From: Allohahella sp002354735
GTDB lineage: Bacteria > Pseudomonadota > Gammaproteobacteria > Pseudomonadales > Oleiphilaceae
Assembly: GCF_047946665.1 (NCBI RefSeq)
Contig: NZ_CP172312.1
Coordinates: forward strand, 4,092,001 to 4,156,000
DNA length: 64,000 nt
Direction: 5' to 3'
In this document: one piece after another, positions 1 through 8,084 of the stretch
Numbering within the stretch: the stretch's first letter is position 1
Layout of the letters: each line of letters opens with the position of its first letter
Notes under the pieces: model-generated
Database searches by the model: none
What the model was told of the DNA's origin: nothing
Seen by the model: only the letters and a program-made list of their open reading frames with translations
Program-made: the position numbers and the translations under genes

Positions 1-1707
1 GACCGATTCTCTCTGGCCAGTCCTCTGATTTTTATATCCCAGTGGTGCTGCGGCGACGTGAGCACGCATCTTTTCTGCAATCATCATCGCCGCGGTCTGG
101 TCGGTGCCCGGCAGCACCACGATAAACTCTTCCCCCCCGTAGCGCGCGAAGACATCGGATGCCCGCTTCGGAAAGCTACCCATCACGCCGGCCACTTGTC
201 GTAGGCACAGATCCCCGATTTGATGGCCATGGGTATCGTTGACCATCTTGAAATGGTCGACGTCGATCATGATGAGGGAGATTGGCGAATGTGAGCGGGA
301 GGCCTGGTTGAAATCCTGCTCAAGGCGCTGATTGAAATAACGTCTGTTATGCAGGCCAGTCAGCTCATCGATATAGGTCTGTTGCTTGAGCTTCTGATTG
401 GCGTTTTCCAGTAGCAACATTGTGTTTTCAAGCTCGGATGTCCGATCCCTGACCTGGTCTTCAAGTTGCAGGCTATGCCGCTTCTCGGCTTCGCTCCTTG
501 CGCGTCTCTGCTGGTTCACATATTCACCCAGTGCGAACGAAATCAGCAGGATCTCAAGCAGTGTTCCAATCTGCAGTGCGTGTTCGGTAAAGAAGGTTCG
601 GGGGATGAGTTCTACCTTGCTCAGCACGATAACCAGCGCGCCAACGAGGGTCACGAACCAGGCCAGGGTAAAGAACTGTGCAGAACGATCACCAGTAAGA
701 GAGCGTTTGACGCCCATGACCAAAGCGAGGCTGTTCAGTGTTAATGCCAGCCCGAGCAGCGGGAATATCGTTTTCTGATAAGGCAGGAACAGGCTGAGGA
801 TAGTGAGCAGCCCACTGAGCCCCGCAAGCACTACCATGACTCGGTCTACAAGGGGTTCACGCTCAGGCAGGCGCAGAAACTGCCGAACGAGGAGCGCCAT
901 CCACATCAGCGTCTGGCTCATGAAAAACGATATGGCGATCTGGTTCCAGACCACCGCCTGTGGCCAGAGATGCTGAAAGGCCAGGCCACTCATGCTGAAT
1001 TGAAAGGCAATGAATGAGCACAGAAACGCGACATAGATGAGGAAATCCGCACGCCGCAGACTCACGAAAAGAAACAGGTTGTACAGCGCCATAACCACCA
1101 TGCTGCCGTAGTAAAAGCCCTGCAGAAGAGAGGTCTGGTGGTCCAGTCTGGCAAATTCGTTGCTGTCTATGAGGCTCAATGGGGCCTGAAGTGAAGACGT
1201 TGAAGCGAGACGGATGAGTATGCCCTGGGTCGATACGGGCTCGAGTTCTATTGGGAAGAGGAATTCCCGATGAGGAAAGAAACGCGTGTCGAAAGGGTGG
1301 GAGTCACCGGTAGAGTAGCTTTGAATAATCCTGCCGTCAGGCGCGATGAGGTAGACGTCAAGCTCATCGAGCAGGGCGTAGCCAATATTGAGCAACATTC
1401 GCCTGGGTGCTGCAGACTCATTCTCGACGGCTAGCCGTAACCAGTATGCCGAAGCTGTGTAACCAAAGTTGGGTACTGAGGTTTGGATCGGCTTCCAGTC
1501 GCCAGGCTGTCCTGACAGCAGGTCACCAATGCTCAGATTACCTGGGGGATCTTCGAGACTAAAAGCAGATTGGCCCAATTCGACCTGCAGCGCACCTGGC
1601 GAGATGCCGACGGCCGGCGGCATATCAAAGGCCTTTGCCGCCAGCGTGCCAGACCCTACGAGCGCCAGGAGACAACCGCAGATCGCGCTGAGCCAGCGGG
1701 CTGTCAC
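1..1707 (-). CDS. 7TMR-DISM diguanylate cyclase (GGDEF), 3' end outside window
   Basis: This is a membrane-bound diguanylate cyclase that makes c-di-GMP from two GTP. The frame is open from a GTG at 1707 to the window edge (569 codons), so the C-terminus is missing. In order it has a signal peptide, a periplasmic 7TMR-DISM extracellular domain (about residues 30-175), seven hydrophobic segments (about 185-395), a charged coiled-coil linker (about 400-440) and a GGDEF domain. The active-site motif is GGEEF near residue 524. An inhibitory I-site, RASD, lies five residues before it, so an active, product-inhibited enzyme is expected. The GTG directly follows the TGA of the upstream phosphodiesterase gene with no spacer, and GGGGGA just before it can serve as ribosome binding site. 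The two are therefore probably translationally coupled. The ligand of the sensor domain cannot be told from sequence. Confidence 0.9.
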   Translation of the reverse strand, partial: MTARWLSAICGCLLALVGSGTLAAKAFDMPPAVGISPGALQVELGQSAFSLEDPPGNLSIGDLLSGQPGDWKPIQTSVPNFGYTASAYWLRLAVENESAAPRRMLLNIGYALLDELDVYLIAPDGRIIQSYSTGDSHPFDTRFFPHREFLFPIELEPVSTQGILIRLASTSSLQAPLSLIDSNEFARLDHQTSLLQGFYYGSMVVMALYNLFLFVSLRRADFLIYVAFLCSFIAFQFSMSGLAFQHLWPQAVVWNQIAISFFMSQTLMWMALLVRQFLRLPEREPLVDRVMVVLAGLSGLLTILSLFLPYQKTIFPLLGLALTLNSLALVMGVKRSLTGDRSAQFFTLAWFVTLVGALVIVLSKVELIPRTFFTEHALQIGTLLEILLISFALGEYVNQQRRARSEAEKRHSLQLEDQVRDRTSELENTMLLLENANQKLKQQTYIDELTGLHNRRYFNQRLEQDFNQASRSHSPISLIMIDVDHFKMVNDTHGHQIGDLCLRQVAGVMGSFPKRASDVFARYGGEEFIVVLPGTDQTAAMMIAEKMRAHVAAAPLGYKNQRTGQRESV

Positions 1708-4380
1708 TCAGTCCCCCAGCGGCCGCAATTTTTCTGAGTCCTGCTGCAGCCAGCCGAAGAGCTGCTCGGCGGGCATCGGCGTTGCAATGAAGAAGCCCTG
1801 CATGCAGTCGCATCCCATGCTGATCAGAAGATCCAGCTGAGCCTGCTGCTCGATGCCCTCGGCGACGACTGTGTACCCAAGACTGTGCGACATGTCGATA
1901 GCGGCCTTGACGATGATCTGGCTGCTCCGCGAGGTACATACCTCTTTGATGAGTGATTTGTCGATCTTGACCTCACTAAGCGGCATTTTCTGCAGATACG
2001 CCAGGGACGAATAGCCAGTTCCGAAGTCGTCGATCGAGAGCGGAAATCCAAGCTCCCTGAGGCGATCGAGCGTCAGCAGGCCTTCGCGTTCGGAGTCCAT
2101 CACTGAAGTTTCCGTCAGCTCGAGAATGATCGATTCGAAGCTTAGACTGCGCGCAAGCAAAGTCGACTGCAGGTGGGCATCGAGACCTTTGGTCAGCAGG
2201 TTACGCGGCGAAATATTGATCGCCATACTGAGGTCTCGCTGTAGCAAGCGGAAGCGCGTCAGATCATCCGCCGCATTGGTGATCACCCAAAGTGTAAGCT
2301 GATGGATTACATCCGTCTGTTCGGCCAGGGGAATAAAGATTTCAGGCGCAATCATGCCGCGTTCGGGGTGCTCCCAGCGCAACAGGGCTTCGACCCCAGT
2401 CGTGACCAGCCTGCCATCACGCATAATCACCTTTGGTTGGTAGTACAACTGCAGGACGCCGGTCTCCAGTGCAAGCCTGAGTTCGGTGAGGATGGTCAGC
2501 CGCTCTTCGGTATAGCGGTCGTAGCGTCTCGAATAGAAACCGTAACGTTTACCCAGCCGGATAGCGGCATCCTTGGCGATACGGGAGTTCCGGATAGCCT
2601 TTGCCGGCTCCAGGTGTCGGCTATCAACACTGTAAAGGCCGAAAACTGGATCGAGCTCGAGCAGGAACCCCAGATAGTTGTCCGGTCGAGCGGTCCTGTT
2701 GATAAAGTCGATATACGTCTGGCGATGAGCTGGGTCCTCAGCGGAAATCACGATCATGGCCAGCGTGTCCGCACCCAGGCTGGCGACGTAATAGGTCCGG
2801 TCCGCGCCCTCTTCGATGGCGATGGCGCCTCGCAGGCTCTGCGCCCGTCGGTTAAGCCCCAGTGCTACCCTGTTGATCAGCTCGTCTGCGTTGTCCTGGC
2901 CCAGTGTGTGGACGATATCGTGATAACGATTGAAGACGATGCTCACGACGTGATAGAGCGTGTTTTCGGGCGCCTGTGCCAACTCGCTCAGTCGCATCAC
3001 CAGGCGTTCGCGATTTGGCAAGCCGGTAACCGGATCGTGAATCGCATGATGGATCAACTGCTGCTGGGCCTCACGCCGCTGCTTTTCTTCCGTGAGCAAC
3101 TTGTTCTGCGCAACGATCTTGTCTTCCCGCTCACGGTAAACGCGTGCGGCCAGAACCAGTGTAAGGATCAGCGTTTCAATGCCCGAGCCGATTTGCAGTG
3201 CGTAGGTGGCCATGAAGGTGTTGGGGATGACCCCATGCTTGTGCAAGGTGGTCGTGACAAGCCCTATGGATAGGAGGGACCAGCCGAGCGTGTAGATAAT
3301 GGCGGGCCGGGACCCCTGCGCCCAGCGAATAGGCCCGGCGATGAAAAGCATCAGAAACAGTGGCGCGGCAAGGAATGTCGACAGCAGTATACTGATTTGA
3401 TACGACAGAATGAACGCACCGACCAAGTCCAGAACGGCCAGCCCGATCACGATGCGGAGCGCCAGGTCCAGACGTCTGCTGTGGGCCCGGGTATCGAGGA
3501 ATGTTCTGGAGAATTGCGCGGCAAATATCGCGAGAAAGGGCATTGAGACCAGCAATAGTAACCCATTCAAGTAGGGTGACTCAGATAGAATGTGCTGGAA
3601 GGTGAAGCCTCGGATGCTCATGAAAAAGGTCAGGAAGCCGAAGGTGGTCAAGGCATAGTAGAGATAGACCTTCTCTCGCAGCAGCAGTGCATACGCGAGC
3701 GTGATCGTGATCATGAAGGCAAGGGCGCCGAAATAAAAGAAATGTACCTTCGCTTCAGTGACGGTCTGTTGAAAAAATGCCTCTGGCTCCCAAAGCTTCA
3801 GGGCGAACTGCAAGGCGCCTCGGGTGGCGACCCGAAGATAAACGGTAGTACTTTCACCTGGGGCAAGCGTGACCGGATACAGGAAATGTGGATGATCGAT
3901 CCAGCGGCTCGAAAAGGGCTTTCTCCGGCCCGTGCTCAGATGCCCTGATCCTTTATCACCACGTATATCGATAAAGTCGACTTCATCTAGCCAGGCATAG
4001 GCGACCTGCACGATACCGTGCTCAAGCGAGTCACCAGGATTGCTGATTCTGAAGCGGTACCACTGTGGCGTGAGCGTGTAGCCGGCGTTGACGCCACTGT
4101 TCTCGCTCACGTCGACTGGCTCCCAGATAATATTGACCAGGCCTTGCTCACCACCGGCTTCGCCTCGGGCAAGCAGGTCTGCAACACGATCGGCAGGGTA
4201 GGCACGTTCTGTATCAGCGTAATATTCAAAATGCAGGTCGAGGCCAGCCTCGTCGAGTCCATTGATGTTGTTGTTACTTGCCGACTGCAGCAAGTCGGGC
4301 GCCGAGGCCTTGGCGGCGGCGCTAAGCAGACACAGTAGAAACAGCAGAGTCAATCTGTGTAGGGCAGAGGGTGGTGACAA
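1708..4380 (-). CDS. 7TMR-DISM GGDEF-EAL c-di-GMP phosphodiesterase
   Basis: This 890-residue protein has a signal peptide (cleavage likely after residue 27), a 7TMR-DISM periplasmic sensor (about 40-190), seven membrane segments (about 205-415), a GGDEF domain (about 450-610) and an EAL domain (about 635-880). The GGDEF domain is degenerate: the signature position reads GADTL, so it should not make c-di-GMP, though it might bind GTP. The EAL domain looks intact. It has EALLRW near residue 662, NISPRNL, ELTET, DDFGTGYSS near 783, KIDKSLI, EGIE and QGFF, so hydrolysis of c-di-GMP to pGpG is expected. It shares its sensor architecture with the cyclase directly downstream, so the pair probably arose by duplication and gives opposed outputs. 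The start at 4380 gives a well-formed signal peptide. Confidence 0.92.
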   Translation of the reverse strand: MSPPSALHRLTLLFLLCLLSAAAKASAPDLLQSASNNNINGLDEAGLDLHFEYYADTERAYPADRVADLLARGEAGGEQGLVNIIWEPVDVSENSGVNAGYTLTPQWYRFRISNPGDSLEHGIVQVAYAWLDEVDFIDIRGDKGSGHLSTGRRKPFSSRWIDHPHFLYPVTLAPGESTTVYLRVATRGALQFALKLWEPEAFFQQTVTEAKVHFFYFGALAFMITITLAYALLLREKVYLYYALTTFGFLTFFMSIRGFTFQHILSESPYLNGLLLLVSMPFLAIFAAQFSRTFLDTRAHSRRLDLALRIVIGLAVLDLVGAFILSYQISILLSTFLAAPLFLMLFIAGPIRWAQGSRPAIIYTLGWSLLSIGLVTTTLHKHGVIPNTFMATYALQIGSGIETLILTLVLAARVYREREDKIVAQNKLLTEEKQRREAQQQLIHHAIHDPVTGLPNRERLVMRLSELAQAPENTLYHVVSIVFNRYHDIVHTLGQDNADELINRVALGLNRRAQSLRGAIAIEEGADRTYYVASLGADTLAMIVISAEDPAHRQTYIDFINRTARPDNYLGFLLELDPVFGLYSVDSRHLEPAKAIRNSRIAKDAAIRLGKRYGFYSRRYDRYTEERLTILTELRLALETGVLQLYYQPKVIMRDGRLVTTGVEALLRWEHPERGMIAPEIFIPLAEQTDVIHQLTLWVITNAADDLTRFRLLQRDLSMAINISPRNLLTKGLDAHLQSTLLARSLSFESIILELTETSVMDSEREGLLTLDRLRELGFPLSIDDFGTGYSSLAYLQKMPLSEVKIDKSLIKEVCTSRSSQIIVKAAIDMSHSLGYTVVAEGIEQQAQLDLLISMGCDCMQGFFIATPMPAEQLFGWLQQDSEKLRPLGD

Positions 4381-4740
4381 AGGGTCCTTCCAGATCAGGC
4401 GCGGGGGGCGAAACTTAGAGCAGATCCCCCGTTATTGTTAAATTTGTTCACAGAGTATAGACCCATGCAGAATGCCGAGACTGAGGAAAAGAACAAGGAT
4501 TACCCAAAGCTTTTGCAAAATTTGCCAGAATTCGTAGTTTCTTCTACGCCATCGACACTATTTGGCGGCTTTTATCACGACGATTTGGACGGGACAAGCG
4601 GTATAGCCTGCCTTCGGATCAGGTTGGCATGATTCATGGATATTATCCTGGCACGTAAAGACTGCGGACATGACCTGCTCGAGAGAGCAGGATCTGCAGC
4701 CATCAAGTCCATGCCTTACAAATACAAAAGGAATGAGTCT
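4381..4740. other. Intergenic region between divergent genes
   Basis: These 360 bases separate the phosphodiesterase gene (minus strand) from the EF-hand gene (plus strand), so both promoters should lie here. The stretch is more AT-rich than the neighbouring coding DNA. A 65-codon open frame at 4435-4632 has no convincing ribosome binding site or recognisable product and is not called. The one clear structure is the hairpin at 4674-4691. Confidence 0.5.
4674..4691 (+). promoter_or_regulatory. Hairpin in the leader of the EF-hand gene
   Basis: A perfect inverted repeat has arms CCTGCTC and GAGCAGG around a GAGA loop, which is a GNRA tetraloop in RNA. It lies 50 bases before the EF-hand start codon. 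No T-tract follows, so it is not a classical terminator. It may stabilise the leader RNA. Confidence 0.4.
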
Positions 4741-5145
4741 ATGAAAAAGCTAATGATATTTGCCGCAGCGACTGCCCTTTCAACCGGTGCAATAGCCGGC
4801 GACATGAAGTCCAATATGGACGGCGAGTCGAGAGCAGAGCGCATGGAGCAACAGTCTAGCGCGCAGTCACTGGAACAGAGCTTCAACAAGCTCGATCAGG
4901 ATGGCGACGGTAAGATTTCCAAAGACGAAGCCCGTGAGAATCCACAGGTAGAAAGTCAGTTCAGCCAGCTTGATGTCAACGGTGACGGCGAAATTGGTCG
5001 CAATGAAATGATGCTTGGATCAGGCGAATCTACAGCCGCCGGTCAGCAGCCAGCGCAGAGCATGGACCAGGATTCTGGTATGGATGCCGGCGCACAGCAA
5101 GACCAGTACAAGTTAGACGAAGCACGAGAGCCAGACAGTCAGTAA
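4741..5145 (+). CDS. Exported EF-hand calcium-binding protein
   Basis: A 134-residue secreted protein. The frame is open from 4636, but ATG 4741 is preferred because AAAGGA lies just upstream and it yields a clean signal peptide ending AIA at residue 19. Two canonical EF-hand loops are visible, DQDGDGKISKDE (residues 52-63) and DVNGDGEIGRNE (78-89). Both have acidic residues at the coordinating positions, so the mature protein should bind two calcium ions. The C-terminal 45 residues are rich in Gln, Asp, Ser and Ala and look disordered. Its function is unknown; small periplasmic EF-hand proteins of this kind are common in gammaproteobacteria. It lies between a c-di-GMP enzyme pair and a LapG-type protease whose family is calcium-dependent, which may or may not be meaningful. 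Confidence 0.85.
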   Translation: MKKLMIFAAATALSTGAIAGDMKSNMDGESRAERMEQQSSAQSLEQSFNKLDQDGDGKISKDEARENPQVESQFSQLDVNGDGEIGRNEMMLGSGESTAAGQQPAQSMDQDSGMDAGAQQDQYKLDEAREPDSQ

Positions 5146-5332
5146 TCTGAATCTGCTCCGATAATGAATTGAAGGATTAGCGGAAAAGGATAGGTCGAGG
5201 GAGCGACCCCACGGACGGTGACTTACGCTTCAGAAACAAGGCGATGCAATTCGTAACGTCATGCTTCTGGAAGCTTCGCTTGTAATAATTATACTTCGTT
5301 TAGTCGATTTATAATTCTTACAGGTTTTTTGC

Positions 5333-5935
5333 GTGCCCAGAATTTTCATCCTGACATCTGTTCTTCTCACCGGCGCTGTACAGGCGGATCTGGCCCCTGC
5401 TCCATCTGACGTGTCTCATGAGGCATCGTTTCAGGCATTGCCGTCCTGGGTAAGCGAGCTGGCCGGTAAGTCAGAATTTGAACAGGTTGCACTCGTCAAT
5501 GACGAGCTCAATCAATTCAGCTACATTCGCGATGAACAACAGTGGGGGCAGGAAGACTACTGGGCAACACCCTCGGAGTTCTTCCTTAATAAGGGCGGGG
5601 ACTGCGAAGACTTCTCCCTGACCAAATATCTCATCCTGAGAGCAGCTGGGGTCCCAGCCGACAGGCTCAGGTTGACCTATGTACGCTCATTGGAAATGAA
5701 TGAAGCGCACATGGTATTGAGTTACCTCCCGGCAGACAGCGGCGAAACCTATTATCTGGATAACCTCCGTCCGGAACTGGCGACAGCTTCCCAACGTCTC
5801 GATCTGGTGCCCTTCTACAGTTTCAGTGATGATAATCTGTGGCTGTATGACAATAACGGCTGGTCCCAGAAGTTCAGTGCAAATGGTCGCCTGAACAAGT
5901 GGAACGATTTCCAGGCTCGTCTTCTGTCGCAGTAG
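5333..5935 (+). CDS. LapG-type transglutaminase-like periplasmic cysteine protease
   Basis: This 200-residue protein belongs to the bacterial transglutaminase-like cysteine proteinase family (BTLCP). Family members include LapG, a calcium-dependent periplasmic protease that releases large surface adhesins and is held inactive by the c-di-GMP receptor LapD. The catalytic triad is visible: Cys91 in GGDCEDFS, His126 in EAHMVLSY and Asp143 in YYLDNL. The start is GTG 5333, giving a signal peptide that ends AVQA near residue 18. It is somewhat shorter than well-studied LapG proteins. No LapD (HAMP-GGDEF-EAL) or giant adhesin gene lies in this window, so the substrate and the control are inferred only. 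The preceding genes are an EF-hand protein and two c-di-GMP enzymes. Confidence 0.82.
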   Translation: MPRIFILTSVLLTGAVQADLAPAPSDVSHEASFQALPSWVSELAGKSEFEQVALVNDELNQFSYIRDEQQWGQEDYWATPSEFFLNKGGDCEDFSLTKYLILRAAGVPADRLRLTYVRSLEMNEAHMVLSYLPADSGETYYLDNLRPELATASQRLDLVPFYSFSDDNLWLYDNNGWSQKFSANGRLNKWNDFQARLLSQ

Positions 5936-6030
5936 AGTTGCTGACCCAGGGCTCACGCCGGAAGGTTAGTAACATCTGCGGCCAGCTCGGTCGCGTACCA
6001 TAGAGCCTTGGAACTCACTGAGGCGCCCCG

Positions 6031-7296
6031 ATGACTATCTCTCCGTTTTTACGCCCCCAGGCGTCAGCTGGCAGTCCCGCTCACGGTCCAACGAGGTGTC
6101 GTCTTGTCTTGGCCGCGTGCCTGATGCTGCAAACTGCCTGCTCAGATGCATCAAGCTCCGCCAGTTCAGCATCCGAGGCGACTACGCCACCGGCGAAGGC
6201 AGATCCCACCAACGCAGTGCCTAAAGACACGCGCTTCGAAGTCCAGTCGATCAAGACATTTGACGAGCCCTGGGCAATGACCTTTGTAAACGATGACACC
6301 TTGCTGGTCACCACACAGCCCGGCAAGATGTATCGCCTTCATTGGCCGCAGTCACTAATAGGCGCTGGGGCGTCGGTGGCCCAGCCAGAAATCGTGGAAA
6401 TCGGCAACGTACCCGATGTGGTGTTCGAGGGCCAGGGAGGGCTTGGGGATGTCATTGCTGCCCCGGACTTCAGCGATACGGGTCTGATTTATCTGTCATG
6501 GGTCGAGGCGGATGACAAAGGTCTCTCAGGCGCAGTCGTTGCGCACGCCAGACTTGTAGAGGAAGCAGGTCAGGCTCCGCGCCTCGCTGACATTACCCGA
6601 ATCTGGGAGCAGACACCTAAAGTGTCTGGAGCCGGTCACTTCAGCCATAAGCTTCTACTCAGCCAGGATGGCCACCTCTTCATTACCTCGGGCGATCGGC
6701 AGAAGTTCGATCCCGCACAGGACATGGAGAAAAACCTCGGCAAGATTATTCGGCTCAGATCTGATGGCAGCGTGCCAGCCGACAATCCCTTCAGTGCGCA
6801 GGGAGAGCTCGCCCGACAGTTCTGGAGCATCGGTCACCGTAACCTGCTGGGAATCGCGCAGGATGCAGATGGCATACTGTGGACTCACGAAATGGGACCA
6901 AAAGGTGGTGACGAGCTGAACAGGATAGAACGCGGCGAGAATTACGGCTGGCCCATCGTCTCGAATGGTGAGCACTACAGTGGCGAGGCTATCCCTGATC
7001 ATCCCGCGCGTCCTGAGTTCAATGCCCCTGAACTTTGGTGGACACCGGTCATCTCGCCCGGAAGTATGATTATCTACTCGGGTGACAGGTTCCCGGATTG
7101 GCAAGGCCAGGCAATCATCTCCGGACTGAGTTCAGAAGCGCTGATCCGTGTAACGCTCGAGGATAAGATTGCGGAAGTTGGTCGAGTCGATATGGGCAAG
7201 CGAATGCGCGAAGTTGAAGAGGGCCCAGATGGTGCGATCTGGGCACTTGAAGATGGTGCCAACGCAGACTTGTTGCGATTGCTGCCCAAGCAGTAA
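6031..7296 (+). CDS. PQQ-dependent aldose sugar dehydrogenase-like lipoprotein
   Basis: This 421-residue protein resembles the soluble PQQ-dependent glucose/aldose dehydrogenase family (YliI/Asd type). That family oxidises aldoses in the periplasm with PQQ as cofactor. Visible family stretches are EPWAMTFVND at the start of the beta-propeller, GAGHFSHKLLLSQDGHLF, GHRNLLGI, HEMGPKGGDELN and RGENYGWP, all typical of the six-bladed fold and the active-site rim. The N-terminus is hydrophobic with Cys residues at 30 (LAAC) and 37 (QTAC), followed by a Ser/Ala/Thr-rich linker, so lipid anchoring is likely but the modified Cys is uncertain. GAGG seven bases before ATG 6031 supports the start. No PQQ synthesis genes are nearby. 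Substrate is unknown. Confidence 0.85.
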   Translation: MTISPFLRPQASAGSPAHGPTRCRLVLAACLMLQTACSDASSSASSASEATTPPAKADPTNAVPKDTRFEVQSIKTFDEPWAMTFVNDDTLLVTTQPGKMYRLHWPQSLIGAGASVAQPEIVEIGNVPDVVFEGQGGLGDVIAAPDFSDTGLIYLSWVEADDKGLSGAVVAHARLVEEAGQAPRLADITRIWEQTPKVSGAGHFSHKLLLSQDGHLFITSGDRQKFDPAQDMEKNLGKIIRLRSDGSVPADNPFSAQGELARQFWSIGHRNLLGIAQDADGILWTHEMGPKGGDELNRIERGENYGWPIVSNGEHYSGEAIPDHPARPEFNAPELWWTPVISPGSMIIYSGDRFPDWQGQAIISGLSSEALIRVTLEDKIAEVGRVDMGKRMREVEEGPDGAIWALEDGANADLLRLLPKQ

Positions 7297-7341
7297 TCGC
7301 AACGTTTTCGTCAAATCAATTGGGCGACGGTCTGAACAGCC

Positions 7342-7905
7342 TCAGTTCTGAGGCTGGACCTCTTTGTTGGCCAATTTGTCCAACTTGTTCAGGTGATAGT
7401 CGACGGCACACTCGTGGAACTGCGGGAATTCGTCCCTGAGCTTCTCGAAGTTGCTCCGGGCCTTGCCGTAAAGCGCCTGCCGCTCTTCGTCGACCATCTC
7501 CTTGGCAAGTTCGCCCTGATACATCAGCGCGACGCCCTTGTGATAAATGGCCTCAGCCCGAACTTCGTCAGAATTGCTTTCGTCACGCTCGATTTCGGTC
7601 AGCTCCTCGATAACCTTTTCGAGTCCATCCGAGGGGCGTGACTCGGCATAATCAAGAATGCCCTCGCTCAATGCGTATTCGCGTTTAGGGCATCCGCTCT
7701 CCGACATTTCTGTCTTATAGCGAAAGCGTCCTTCTCGAAAGGCCTCACGGAACTGTTCTTTGTCCTTGCCACTCTCGAGGGCTGCAGCTTCTGCGCCTAT
7801 GACTGGAACAGCCGCGGGTGCCAGACAGCCAGACAGGGCGATTACGCCTGAAAATACTGCGAGCCGCAGACCTTGGTAAGCAGCTATCTTTCCTTTCGTT
7901 CTCAT
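7342..7905 (-). CDS. Lipoprotein of unknown function
   Basis: A 187-residue protein with a lipoprotein signal peptide whose lipobox is LSGC near residue 27. The mature part is highly charged and probably helical (many Glu, Lys and Arg). It has a TPR-like rhythm in its second half, around AEAIYHKGVALMYQGELAK and ARSNFEKLRDEFPQ, so a small helical-repeat scaffold is plausible. AGGA eight bases upstream supports the ATG at 7905. It converges with the sugar dehydrogenase gene and is divergent from the gene at 8085. I do not recognise the family. Confidence 0.7.
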   Translation of the reverse strand: MRTKGKIAAYQGLRLAVFSGVIALSGCLAPAAVPVIGAEAAALESGKDKEQFREAFREGRFRYKTEMSESGCPKREYALSEGILDYAESRPSDGLEKVIEELTEIERDESNSDEVRAEAIYHKGVALMYQGELAKEMVDEERQALYGKARSNFEKLRDEFPQFHECAVDYHLNKLDKLANKEVQPQN

Positions 7906-8084
7906 TCATGAATTCCTGTTCAGAGGCAGGTTCTGGCCCATCCTTGCAGTAGCCCCCGGTCACCCGAATGGGGCATGGCAGCTGATGTAGGCCAAAGCTA
8001 CTATCGACGGACTCGTCGGGTGGCAGCGCATCGAATCGCCGTGCCTGGCAAGCTTATAACAAGAATACTGTACAGGTGAAACTG

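Noticed and set aside
2302..3273. 323-codon plus-strand frame opposite the phosphodiesterase gene
   Set aside because: It is the mirror of a clear GGDEF-EAL coding region; the product has no plausible domains.
1708..4380. LapD, the partner of LapG
   Set aside because: LapD has a HAMP linker and a degenerate EAL domain; this protein has a 7TMR-DISM sensor and an intact EAL domain.
4435..4632. 65-codon open frame on the plus strand upstream of the EF-hand gene
   Set aside because: No ribosome binding site, no recognisable domain or signal, and atypical composition; it sits in a divergent promoter region.
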